A stretch of DNA of 64,000 nt. Source: Flavihumibacter fluvii (lineage in GTDB: Bacteria > Bacteroidota > Bacteroidia > Chitinophagales > Chitinophagaceae). The stretch is from NCBI RefSeq assembly GCF_018595675.2, contig NZ_CP092333.1, forward strand, positions 4,736,001-4,800,000. The letters run 5' to 3'. Positions 19,262-27,191 of the stretch are shown in pieces. Numbering within the stretch: the stretch's first letter is position 1; each line of letters begins with the position of its first letter. The notes under the pieces were generated by a model, which made no database searches, was not told the DNA's origin, and worked only from the letters and a program-made list of their open reading frames with translations. A program made the translations under genes and the position numbers.

Positions 19262-20014
19262 TTAGTTGTTGATAAAATTAGCTTTACCGGGCTGGTCAGA
19301 CAGGTATTGTTGTAATGCGCCATCACTCACTTCTTCAAGGAGGATATGCATATCTATGGTATTCAGGTCATCATCATTATTGGCTGTGCTGCCATTGAAT
19401 AATTGTTGGGTAGAATCAGCATATTCAAAAATGGCCTCATCACTTAATTGGTTAATCTCCTGTTCAAGTTGTATTACCAGCCCGCTATTGTTATCTGATT
19501 CAACAGGCTGAGGTTGGTACAACCAACCTGCGATGGCTACTAAACCGATGACTGCTGCGGCAGCAGCATAGTTAAACCAGCTTTTTCCAAATCCGAGTAT
19601 TTTCGCCTGCTGTGGTCTTTTCTCTAATAGCAAGGCGGGCAGTTCTTCAAAATAATTTTCCGGAGCGCTGTATGGATTGACATACCTGACGGATTCAAGC
19701 AAGGGATGCAGGCTTTCCAAAACCTCCTTGGTTTGTTCAATGGCTGAAATGCCAGCGTTTACTTCTTCAGGAACCTGTTCAAAATATCCTGCAGGGGCAC
19801 TGAATGGTGATTTTTTGGAAAGGCTGGCCAAAATGAGTGATATGCCCAATAGCTCCTGTTTTGGGTCATCGGATAATTTCACCCGCTGCAATAACAAATC
19901 CGGCAATTCTGCAAAGTAGCCAACGGGTGCTGCATAGGGTGCCAGTCTGGGAACTCCGGCCAGATAGGGACTAATGCCCTGCAGTTCTGCTAATATGGTA
20001 TTGTCGGGAGTCAT
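19262..20014 (-). CDS. putative anti-sigma factor with three 44-residue repeats
   Basis: 250 aa from the ATG at 20014 (a TTG two codons earlier also fits). Residues 14-138 hold three tandem repeats of exactly 44 residues. Their cores are PYAAPVGYFAELP (26), PFSAPAGYFEQVP (70) and PYSAPENYFEELP (114). One TM follows at about 148-166, and then a mostly acidic extracytoplasmic tail (DNNSG ... NNDDDLNTID). Position directly after an ECF sigma gene and the single TM make an anti-sigma role likely. No zinc-binding ZAS motif (HxxxCxxC) is present, so it would bind sigma by another means. Confidence 0.7.
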   Translation of the reverse strand: MTPDNTILAELQGISPYLAGVPRLAPYAAPVGYFAELPDLLLQRVKLSDDPKQELLGISLILASLSKKSPFSAPAGYFEQVPEEVNAGISAIEQTKEVLESLHPLLESVRYVNPYSAPENYFEELPALLLEKRPQQAKILGFGKSWFNYAAAAAVIGLVAIAGWLYQPQPVESDNNSGLVIQLEQEINQLSDEAIFEYADSTQQLFNGSTANNDDDLNTIDMHILLEEVSDGALQQYLSDQPGKANFINN

Positions 20015-20045
20015 CGGCAATTAGACTATAAATTTGTTAAAAAGT

Positions 20046-20597
20046 TTAATGGTTCAGGACAAAATCTTCTATTTTTTTAACAGCATGGTGATAGGATGCT
20101 TTAAGGGCACCTTCTGATGTTTCCAGAACCCGGCTCATTTCTTCATAAGGCATTTCATCATAATACCGAAGGTTAAACACAACCCTTTGTTTTTCAGGCA
20201 GTTTCTGGATCGCCAACTGGAGCTTCCATTCAATTTTATTAGCATCGAAGTCCTTATCGGCCTTCACCTGATTGCTAAGACCTTCCTCAATATCACCAAG
20301 AGGTACAGCAGCTCTTTTTTTCTTCTGTTCCAGGAAACTGAGGCATTCATTAGTGGCGATCCGGTACAACCAGGTATACAATCGGGCGTCTTCCCTGAAA
20401 TTATCTAGGCCATTCCAAACCCGTATGAATACATTTTGTAATACATCATTACTGTCATCATGGTCTACCAGCATTCTACGTACATGCCAGTACAGTCGTT
20501 CCTGGTACTTCCTGATGATGGCGGTATAGGCTTTTTCCCTGGAAACCGGGTCCCGGAACATGTTCAGCAGTTCACTGTCTTCGATGGCCATCGACAT
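20046..20597 (-). CDS. ECF-type RNA polymerase sigma factor
   Basis: 183 aa. Region 2 spans about 25-95, with ERLYWHVRRMLVDHDDSNDVLQ-NVFIRVW and the -10-recognition stretch FREDARLYTWLYRIATNE. Region 4 spans 125-180, with QLAIQKLPEKQRVVFNLRYYDEMPYEEM (outline) and the helix-turn-helix VLETSEGALKASYHHAVKKI. No extra domain. First gene of a sigma/anti-sigma/sensor operon on the minus strand; the start could also be the ATG two codons in (20591). Confidence 0.93.
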   Translation of the reverse strand: MSMAIEDSELLNMFRDPVSREKAYTAIIRKYQERLYWHVRRMLVDHDDSNDVLQNVFIRVWNGLDNFREDARLYTWLYRIATNECLSFLEQKKKRAAVPLGDIEEGLSNQVKADKDFDANKIEWKLQLAIQKLPEKQRVVFNLRYYDEMPYEEMSRVLETSEGALKASYHHAVKKIEDFVLNH

Positions 20598-20676
20598 GCA
20601 CGTGTTTTATTGGTTAAAGGTAAGACTCCACAGTGAGAGGAAGGTTTAATCCATAAGCCTCCAATCGTTAGTCAGG

Positions 20677-20704
20677 AAAGGCTGCCTTATAGGGGGCAGC
20701 CTTT
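20677..20704. terminator. intrinsic terminator hairpin
   Basis: Perfect 10-bp stem AAAGGCTGCC / GGCAGCCTTT with a short loop. It lies downstream of the minus-strand transketolase gene; the better T-run is on the plus strand, so its direction is uncertain. Confidence 0.6.
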
Positions 20705-20752
20705 TATTTTAACAAATTTGGTAGTAAATATCGGGATGGTACTACTTGCGAC

Positions 20753-21709
20753 TCAGGATTTTCTCCCCATCACCTTCTCCGCAGCTTCTACGATCTTTCC
20801 GGTGCTAAGGCCATATTTCTCGAGCAATTGCATAGGGGTACCACTTTCACCGAAAGTATCATTCGTGCCAATATATTCAATGGGGGTTGGCAGATGGCGC
20901 GCGGCAACCTGGGCAACACTATCACCCAATCCACCCAACACATTGTGTTCTTCAACAGTTACAGCACAACGGGTTTTGGTAATGGATTTCAGGATAGCAG
21001 CTTCATCCAGCGGTTTAATGGTATGTATATTGATTACTTCAACGCTGAAGCCTTTTTCTTCCAGGATGCGGCCGGCTTCAATAGCGTTCCATACCATATG
21101 GCCGCAGGCGATAAGGCTGACATCAGTTCCTTCGCTGAAAACCTGCGCCTTTCCCAGTTCGAAAGGCATGCCTTCGGTGAAGATCGGCCAAACCGGTCGG
21201 CCGAAACGTAGATAAACAGGTCCCTCATAATCTGCAATGGCCAGAGTGGCAGCCTTGGTTTGCGCATAATCGCAGGGGACCACTACCATCATGCCCGGCA
21301 GCATTTTCATCATGCCGATATCTTCCAGGATCTGGTGGGTTGCACCATCTTCGCCAAGAGTCAATCCGGCATGAGATGCACAGATTTTTACATTTTTCCC
21401 CGAATATGCAACGGATTGGCGGATCTGGTCGTAGACCCTGCCTGTTGAGAAATTCGCGAATGTGGTTGTAAATGGAATTTTACCGCCAATGGTCAGTCCG
21501 GCAGCGATGCCGATCATATTAGCTTCTGCGATTCCACATTGTACAAAACGTTCCGGGAATTCCTTGATAAACTGGTTCAGTTTTAATGAACCGGCAAGGT
21601 CAGCGGTAAGTGCAACAACGTTTGGATTGGAACGGCCCAATTCTGTGATGCCATCTCCAAATCCACTACGGGTATCTTTTTTGCCGGTAACCTGAATATC
21701 TTTTAACAT
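20753..21709 (-). CDS. transketolase, C-terminal subunit (split enzyme)
   Basis: 318 aa, only the pyrimidine-binding and C-terminal domains of transketolase. Seen: GFGDGITELG, TADLAGSLKLN, the catalytic Glu in QCGIAEANMIGIAAGL (about 58-73), TFANFSTGRVYDQIRQS, and the C-terminal EEHNVLGGLGDSVAQ. It transfers two-carbon units in the pentose phosphate pathway together with an N-terminal TPP/metal-binding subunit. That partner is normally adjacent. Here the neighbours are galE and the sigma operon, so it must be encoded elsewhere. Confidence 0.9.
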   Translation of the reverse strand: MLKDIQVTGKKDTRSGFGDGITELGRSNPNVVALTADLAGSLKLNQFIKEFPERFVQCGIAEANMIGIAAGLTIGGKIPFTTTFANFSTGRVYDQIRQSVAYSGKNVKICASHAGLTLGEDGATHQILEDIGMMKMLPGMMVVVPCDYAQTKAATLAIADYEGPVYLRFGRPVWPIFTEGMPFELGKAQVFSEGTDVSLIACGHMVWNAIEAGRILEEKGFSVEVINIHTIKPLDEAAILKSITKTRCAVTVEEHNVLGGLGDSVAQVAARHLPTPIEYIGTNDTFGESGTPMQLLEKYGLSTGKIVEAAEKVMGRKS

Positions 21710-21751
21710 GTTAGAGCTGGTTTTACTTTTTTAAGCGGCACAAAGGTAAGG

Positions 21752-22807
21752 TTAATTCAGTTTTGCATCCTGAATATGGAACAACGCTTCATCTTCATGG
21801 ATACGGATTTCCCATTTCCAGGCTGTTTCCATCATATCGTCCAGTGAATAACGTATTTCCCAGCCCAGTTCCTGCACGGCATGTTTATTATCGGCGTAAA
21901 TGGCAATAACATCACCCGGGCGTCGGGGCCCGATACAATAGTTCAAAGCCATTTTACTCACTTTCTCAAAGGCCCTGATGGCTTCGAGCACAGTTACACC
22001 ATTTCCGCTTCCCAGGTTAAAGACCTCGCAGAATTTCAGGGTTTTCCCGTTAAGCAGGTATTGTAATGAAAGCGTATGCGCATGGGCGATATCAGATACA
22101 TGGATGAAGTCGCGCAGGCAGGAACCATCACGGGTATCATAATCATTTCCATATACTGTCATTTGCGGCAATTTGCCAATGGCCGTCTGGGTGATGGCAG
22201 GTACAAGGTTGGCGGGCCTTCCAATAGGCAATTCACCTATTTGAATGCTTGGATGCGCGCCTACAGGGTTAAAATATCGTAACAAAATGCATTGGGTAGG
22301 GTGCACTTTTGCAAACTCACTAATAATCTGTTCACCCATTTGCTTGGTATAGCCATAAGGCGATTCAGCCGGTTTTGGGGGAGTGCTTTCAGTAACGGGA
22401 ATAACATCGGGATTACCATAAACAGTACAGGATGAAGAGAAAACAAAATAAGGTATTTTGAATTCCTGCACGCACTTCAACAGGTTGAGCAGGCTGACCA
22501 GGTTATTTTCAAAGTACATGATAGGCTGCGCGACTGATTCACTCACCGATTTGTATGCAGCGAAATGAATAATACCGGTGATATCATCATTTTCCTGAAA
22601 AATCGCAAAAGTGTCATCGAAATTGCAAAGGTCAACTTTGTAATTTTTAATTTTCTGGCCAGTGATCTTTTCAACACCTTCCAGTATGCGGGCGGAAGAC
22701 CTTGAGTTGTTATCAACGGAGATTACTTCAAATCCGTTTTCCACCAGGTCTACCAAGGTGTGTGAACCGATATATCCACATCCGCCGGTAACAAGAATTT
22801 TACTCAT
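21752..22807 (-). CDS. galE: UDP-glucose 4-epimerase
   Basis: 351 aa from the ATG at 22807 (MSKILVTGGCGYIGSH). Interconverts UDP-glucose and UDP-galactose for surface polysaccharide. It is an extended SDR with Rossmann motif GGCGYIGS (about 8-15), catalytic Ser region FSSSCTVYG (about 126), YGYTK active-site Tyr/Lys near 152, and RYFNPVGAHPS. It follows rfbA by 19 bases on the same strand, so the two nucleotide-sugar genes form an operon. Confidence 0.95.
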   Translation of the reverse strand: MSKILVTGGCGYIGSHTLVDLVENGFEVISVDNNSRSSARILEGVEKITGQKIKNYKVDLCNFDDTFAIFQENDDITGIIHFAAYKSVSESVAQPIMYFENNLVSLLNLLKCVQEFKIPYFVFSSSCTVYGNPDVIPVTESTPPKPAESPYGYTKQMGEQIISEFAKVHPTQCILLRYFNPVGAHPSIQIGELPIGRPANLVPAITQTAIGKLPQMTVYGNDYDTRDGSCLRDFIHVSDIAHAHTLSLQYLLNGKTLKFCEVFNLGSGNGVTVLEAIRAFEKVSKMALNYCIGPRRPGDVIAIYADNKHAVQELGWEIRYSLDDMMETAWKWEIRIHEDEALFHIQDAKLN

Positions 22808-22826
22808 TTCTTTCTGCTTATTTCGG

Positions 22827-23702
22827 TTAAATATTTCTGTTTTCAGCAATCAGTCCGGTCAGGTATTGTCCATAGCCACTTTTCAACAGGGGTTGGGCAA
22901 TTTTTTCCAGTTGCTCGTTCGAGATGAAGCCTTTTCTCCAGGCAATTTCCTCAATACAGGCAATTTTAATGCCTTGTCTTTGTTCAATGACCTGAACAAA
23001 TAGGGAAGCCTGCATCAGCGAATCAAAAGTGCCTGTATCAAGCCAGGCGGTACCTCGGTCCATTATAGACACTTTTAGCTTACCACGCCGAAGATATTCC
23101 TTATTTATATCTGTAATTTCATATTCTCCACGTGGACTGGGTTTCAGGTCCTTTGCGATAGTAATCACATCGTTATCATAAAAATATAGTCCCGGCACGG
23201 CATAATTACTTTTCGGGTGTAATGGTTTTTCTTCAATTGACAAGGCTTTATTGTTTTTATCAAATTCAACGACGCCATAACGTTCCGGGTCACTCACGTG
23301 GTAAGCATAAACTATACCGCCATCGGGTCTGGTATTATTAGAGAGTTGTTCTCCAAGCCCCGATCCGTAAAAAATATTATCGCCCAAAACCAGTGCAACA
23401 GAATCTTTTCCAATAAATTCAGCCCCAATAACAAAAGCCTGAGCCAGCCCGTTTGGTACGGGTTGTTCCGCATAAGCAATGGATATACCCAACTGAGACC
23501 CGTCGCCAAATAGTTTTTTGAATAGTGGCAGGTCATGCGGGGTGGAAATAATTAGGATTTCCCGGATTCCGGCAAGCATCAGTGTGGATAATGGATAATA
23601 GATCATCGGTTTGTCATAGACCGGCATGATCTGTTTACTGATGGAGAACGTTATAGGATGCAGTCGGGTCCCTGACCCACCGGCTAAGATGATTCCTTTC
23701 AT
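22827..23702 (-). CDS. rfbA: glucose-1-phosphate thymidylyltransferase
   Basis: 291 aa, standard RmlA length. Makes dTDP-glucose from dTTP and glucose-1-phosphate, the first step to dTDP-L-rhamnose. Motifs: [20 protein letters not shown] (outline of the nucleotide-binding loop), [12 protein letters not shown] near 108, GVVEFD, and [10 protein letters not shown]. rfbB, C and D are not in the window. Upstream partner of galE. Confidence 0.95.
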   Translation of the reverse strand: MKGIILAGGSGTRLHPITFSISKQIMPVYDKPMIYYPLSTLMLAGIREILIISTPHDLPLFKKLFGDGSQLGISIAYAEQPVPNGLAQAFVIGAEFIGKDSVALVLGDNIFYGSGLGEQLSNNTRPDGGIVYAYHVSDPERYGVVEFDKNNKALSIEEKPLHPKSNYAVPGLYFYDNDVITIAKDLKPSPRGEYEITDINKEYLRRGKLKVSIMDRGTAWLDTGTFDSLMQASLFVQVIEQRQGIKIACIEEIAWRKGFISNEQLEKIAQPLLKSGYGQYLTGLIAENRNI

Positions 23703-23730
23703 AGTCGATCAAAATGAAGGCCCAAGATAA

Positions 23731-23764
23731 TTAAAAACCCCGTCAGGTCAGGCGGGGTTTTTAA
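23731..23764 (-). terminator. terminator of pit
   Basis: Perfect 12-bp stem TTAAAAACCCCG / CGGGGTTTTTAA with a 10-base loop. It begins at the base after the pit stop codon. Confidence 0.85.
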
Positions 23765-24826
23765 TTAGATAAATAGTTTAAGCAGATAATAGGTAAGTGC
23801 TGCCAGTGCCGCGCTGACCGGAATGGTCAATATCCAGGCCCACAGGAGGTTAATTGTCACTCCCCATCTTACAGCTGATAGTCTTTTTGTAGCGCCAACG
23901 CCTATGATTGCACCGGTAATGGTGTGCGTAGTACTCACGGGTATACCCGCTGCTTCTGCAAGGTATAAGGTTGCCGCTCCGGCAGTTTCAGCAGCCACAC
24001 CTTCAAGCGGGGTTACTTTTGTAATTCGCGTACCCATGGTCTTCACGATTTTCCAACCACCACTTAAGGTACCGAGGGCAATAGCAGAGAAACTTGCCAC
24101 AGGGACCCACCAATAATCGTTAACAAAATGGGAAAACCGGTGACTTGCGTCCAATGAAGTATATGTAGTATTGCCGCTTTGCATTTCAACATAAATTACG
24201 GCAGCGCCTATAATTCCCATTACTTTTTGGGCATCATTACCGCCATGTCCGAGACTGAACATTGCCGACGAAACCAGTTGAAGCCTCCGGAACCATTTCT
24301 CAGCTTTATACGGCAAAACCTTCCTGCAAACATTTAATATAATTACCGTAATGATGTAAGCGATGATCATTCCAATAAATGGCGCCAGGAAAATAAAAAG
24401 GAAAGTGGGTATTACTTTTGCATAATTGATCACAGAATGACCATTTGCTTCCAACCCGCCTGCATGAGCAAGCGCTGCCCCAAGGAAACCACCCATTAAG
24501 GTATGGGAGGAGCTGGATGGAATCCCAAACCACCAGGTGAGGAGATTCCAGGCAATTGCTGCGATAAGTCCGGCAAAGACAACTTCAAGGTTGATAAAAT
24601 CTTCGTTCACCCATTTGGCGACAGTATTTCCTATCTTAAATTCACCGATCCAGTATTTGGAAATAAAAAAAGCAGCAAAATTAAATAATGCTGCCCATAA
24701 AACTGCCTGGAACGGGGTCAATACCTTTGTGGAAACTATTGTAGCGATTGAATTGGCAGCATCATGAAATCCGTTGATAAAATCGAAAACAAGTGCCAGA
24801 ATAATGATGATGACGAGAAAGGTCAT
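23765..24826 (-). CDS. pit: PiT-family inorganic phosphate transporter
   Basis: 353 aa low-affinity, metal-phosphate/proton symporter of the inner membrane. The two PiT signatures are seen as FDFINGFHDAANSIATIVST (residues about 14-33) and the later SLGHGGNDAQKVMGIIGAAV near 195. Helices elsewhere match the family, including GIPSSSSHTLMGG and the mirror copy GIPVSTTHTITGA, an internal inverted duplication typical of PiT. Lies 77 bases downstream of its DUF47 partner. A heptamer foldback occupies the space between them. Confidence 0.96.
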   Translation of the reverse strand: MTFLVIIIILALVFDFINGFHDAANSIATIVSTKVLTPFQAVLWAALFNFAAFFISKYWIGEFKIGNTVAKWVNEDFINLEVVFAGLIAAIAWNLLTWWFGIPSSSSHTLMGGFLGAALAHAGGLEANGHSVINYAKVIPTFLFIFLAPFIGMIIAYIITVIILNVCRKVLPYKAEKWFRRLQLVSSAMFSLGHGGNDAQKVMGIIGAAVIYVEMQSGNTTYTSLDASHRFSHFVNDYWWVPVASFSAIALGTLSGGWKIVKTMGTRITKVTPLEGVAAETAGAATLYLAEAAGIPVSTTHTITGAIIGVGATKRLSAVRWGVTINLLWAWILTIPVSAALAALTYYLLKLFI

Positions 24827-24841
24827 GGGAGGAATGTTTTA

Positions 24842-24898
24842 TGAGTGAACGGCGAAGGGGGGGGAAGTGTACGGACCTTACTGTTTACCGTTCGCTGT
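24842..24898. repeat. heptamer foldback between DUF47 gene and pit
   Basis: GTGAACGGCGAAGG on one side and GTTCGCTGTTACC (inverse) on the other, separated by a G8 run and about 20 bases. Same heptamer style as the elements at 17996, 38048 and 42365. It also holds a run of eight G. Confidence 0.45.
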
Positions 24899-24903
24899 TA
24901 CCA

Positions 24904-25551
24904 TTATGCGTATTTAATAATTATACTCTCGATTACATTCGCGGCATCCTCACATTTATCCGTCACGATTTCCATCACCTGGTAAATCTCCCTTTTCTTA
25001 ATCACTTCTTTTGCATCGGGTTCGGTTTCAAACAAGCGGTCGATACTGAGGTCGAAGATATCATCCGCCTGGTTTTCAATACTGTTCACCTTTACCAGTG
25101 CATCAGTAATCTTGCGCATATTCTTCATGTTACGCAATTCCTTAACAGCGTTACTGATTTGTTCAGAACCCTGTTCAATCAGGTCTGCCATTTTCTGGAT
25201 ACCCGGGTCATTCGGGTTGACCTTATAAAAATTGATCTTTTTGGCCGAAGCGAAAATATAATCACAGATATCATCCAATGAGCTGGCGAGGTAATGAATG
25301 TCTTCCCTGTCGAAGGGGGTAATGAAGTTTCTGCCCAATTCAGTAAATATTTTGTGGGTCAGTTCATCGTTAACATGTTCAAGGTCTTCCATTTTTGCAA
25401 TCAGTGCAGCCCTTTTATCATAATCGAACTCACTTACTACATCCTTCATAAGTCTGCCCATTTTTGCTACTGTATTGGCGACTTCCTCAAACAGGGAATA
25501 AAACACTTTATCCTTTGGGGTGAAAATTTTCAAAATGGAAGAAAGCGACAT
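24904..25551 (-). CDS. DUF47 (PhoU-like) partner of the Pit transporter
   Basis: 215 aa all-helical protein starting MSLSSILKIFTPKDKVFYSLFE at 25551. The frame is open to 25584, but a -7 box at 25573-25566 makes that start untranscribed. Visible features are the two PhoU-like three-helix bundles with conserved ExxxD metal-binding helices: MEDLEHVNDELTHKI near 55-70, SSLDDICDYIF near 90, and NSIENQADDIFD near 155. Known DUF47 proteins are encoded next to pit and probably gate it. Here pit follows directly, which supports that role. Confidence 0.92.
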   Translation of the reverse strand: MSLSSILKIFTPKDKVFYSLFEEVANTVAKMGRLMKDVVSEFDYDKRAALIAKMEDLEHVNDELTHKIFTELGRNFITPFDREDIHYLASSLDDICDYIFASAKKINFYKVNPNDPGIQKMADLIEQGSEQISNAVKELRNMKNMRKITDALVKVNSIENQADDIFDLSIDRLFETEPDAKEVIKKREIYQVMEIVTDKCEDAANVIESIIIKYA

Positions 25552-25565
25552 AAGTACATTTTGCG

Positions 25566-25573
25566 CAAAAATA
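25566..25573 (-). promoter_or_regulatory. -7 box TATTTTTG(CGC) for the DUF47-pit operon
   Basis: Perfect TAnnTTTG followed by CGC, 15 bases before the ATG at 25551. It implies a very short leader. Confidence 0.7.
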
Positions 25574-25608
25574 GCCTCTTTCAAGCCGGTAAACGGTCCC
25601 CTGGTTTT

Positions 25609-25630
25609 GATAATAATTTCTTAACACTGA
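25609..25630 (+). promoter_or_regulatory. Pho-box-like repeat pair between DUF47 gene and porin
   Basis: Two contiguous 11-mers, GATAATAATTT and CTTAACACTGA. They closely resemble the pair at 25693 (GGTAATAATTA, CTTAACAATCG). No phased -7 box is seen nearby on either strand, so it may act at a distance or on the divergent DUF47-pit promoter. Confidence 0.45.
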
Positions 25631-25692
25631 TGCTGAATAATGTCTTTTCATGGCCTGGATTGGCTATTTTGATGGCTGCCGGCTGTAGATTT

Positions 25693-25748
25693 GGTAATAA
25701 TTACTTAACAATCGCAAACTTACCAAGCAGCTATGCCTATTACCTTTG
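25693..25748 (+). promoter_or_regulatory. Pho-box pair and -7 box of the porin gene
   Basis: 11-mers GGTAATAATTA (25693) and CTTAACAATCG (25704) precede the -7 box TACCTTTG at 25741-25748, which is followed by CGC. The units start 48 and 37 bases before the -7 box, one base off the phase seen at the other Pho-box promoters. Confidence 0.6.
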
Positions 25749-25771
25749 CGCCCGGTTAACAATTAATTCAT

Positions 25772-27088
25772 ATGAAATTAATATTGGGAAAAAATAAGGT
25801 CCCACGGCTGATTTTTATCACCAGCTTTTTCCTGTTGTTTTCCCAGCATATCCGGGCCCAGTTCCTGATGGATATGATGGATACCTCAAAGGCTATGGGT
25901 AAGAATATGTTAGGCATCTACCAGAAATTCAACTTTATAAATATATCCGGGTACATACAACCCCAATTCCAGGTTATATCCGAAAAGGGCGCACATACCT
26001 ATGCTGGTCCCGACTTCCCGCCAGATGTGAACAACCGATTTACCATCAGGCGTGGACGGATAAAGTTTGACTACGCACATTTTAATAAAGATGAAATAGT
26101 GTCTTTCCAGTTTGCATTTCAATTTGATGGATCAGAAAGAGGTGTATTTGTCAGGGATATGTGGGGAAGGGTTTTTGAAAATAAATGGGAGGTCTTAGCC
26201 CTGGCTGCAGGTGTATTTGCCCGGCCTTTCGGCTATGAGGTAAACCTGAGTTCCGGAGACCGGGAATCACCGGAGCGAGGTAGGATGTCGCAAATCCTGA
26301 TGAAAACGGAAAGGGATATCGGCGCAATGGTGAGTTTTGAACCACGAATGCAAACAAACAAATATAATTGGTTGAAAGTAGATGCCGGATTTTTTAATGG
26401 CCAGGGGCTGACGGGGCCTGGTGAATATGATTCTTATAAGGATTTTATTACTCGGGCTGCAGTAAAACCGCTATCAATTATGCCTGGTGTTAAAATATCA
26501 GGTGGTCTTTCTTTACTGGCAGGCGGTTTCATGCAGGGGGGGCAATATATCTATACAATGGAGGGCAAGGGTAGCGGGTCAGGTTTTGTTGTTGATTCCA
26601 GTACAACCAATATTGGCGGTAAAGTACCAAGGAAGTATGCCGGTGCCGATATCCAATGGGAATTCAGACACCCCAAAAGTAAAACAGTGTTAAGAGCTGA
26701 ATACTGGCAGGGCATCCAGACTGCTTTGGCCAATTCCAGTGAAACTCCGGCTACATTAGTGACGGTTCCATTATTTACCAGGAATTTTAATGGCGCTTTC
26801 TTTTACTTATTACATCAGATGGGTATACACCAGCTGGGCTTGAAATTTGATTGGTATGATCCTAATACCAAAGTGAAGGGAAATGAAATTTCAAGCGTTA
26901 GCGGCAATTTCCATAGTGCAGATATCAAATACAGCACACTGGGTTTTGGGTACCTTAATTATTTAAATGATAACCTCAAACTGGTCCTCTGGTATGACCT
27001 GGTGAAAAATGAATCCACCCAACTTGATGGCTATACTCAGGACCTGCCGGATAATGTCCTTACCATCCGCCTTCAATTCAAATTTTAA
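25772..27088 (+). CDS. OprO/OprP-like outer-membrane porin, probably phosphate-linked
   Basis: 438 aa with an N-terminal signal peptide ending in IRAQ, then a beta-barrel of alternating hydrophobic strands. The N-terminal signature of the phosphate-selective porin family is recognisable: ISGYIQPQFQ, FTIRRGRIKFDYA, and SFQFAFQFDGSERGVFVRDMWG (in outline). The C-terminus ends LTIRLQFKF, a typical final strand with terminal Phe. Location beside DUF47/pit and a Pho-box promoter fits phosphate or pyrophosphate entry. Substrate is inferred. Its stop lies 2 bases before the Pho-box array of the next gene. Confidence 0.82.
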   Translation: MKLILGKNKVPRLIFITSFFLLFSQHIRAQFLMDMMDTSKAMGKNMLGIYQKFNFINISGYIQPQFQVISEKGAHTYAGPDFPPDVNNRFTIRRGRIKFDYAHFNKDEIVSFQFAFQFDGSERGVFVRDMWGRVFENKWEVLALAAGVFARPFGYEVNLSSGDRESPERGRMSQILMKTERDIGAMVSFEPRMQTNKYNWLKVDAGFFNGQGLTGPGEYDSYKDFITRAAVKPLSIMPGVKISGGLSLLAGGFMQGGQYIYTMEGKGSGSGFVVDSSTTNIGGKVPRKYAGADIQWEFRHPKSKTVLRAEYWQGIQTALANSSETPATLVTVPLFTRNFNGAFFYLLHQMGIHQLGLKFDWYDPNTKVKGNEISSVSGNFHSADIKYSTLGFGYLNYLNDNLKLVLWYDLVKNESTQLDGYTQDLPDNVLTIRLQFKF

Positions 27089-27090
27089 TT

Positions 27091-27169
27091 GGTAACATTC
27101 CGGCAACATGCCGGTTACAATTCGGTAACATCTCAATAACAGGGTCTTAACATTGGAAATTTACTTTTG
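27091..27169 (+). promoter_or_regulatory. six-unit Pho-box array and -7 box of the TonB receptor
   Basis: Six contiguous 11-mers: GGTAACATTCC, GGCAACATGCC, GGTTACAATTC, GGTAACATCTC, AATAACAGGGT, CTTAACATTGG (27091-27156). Five bases later comes the -7 box TACTTTTG (27162-27169). The unit core is the same as the TT(A/C/T)ACA core bound by PhoP of Bacillus subtilis, with the same 11-bp period. Confidence 0.75.
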
Positions 27170-27191
27170 CGGCAAATAAACGCTGTTAGTT

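Noticed and set aside
24842-24898. Small protein gene or attachment site in the DUF47-pit gap
   Set aside because: The sequence is explained by a heptamer foldback and a G-run; no integrase or target-site duplication is near.
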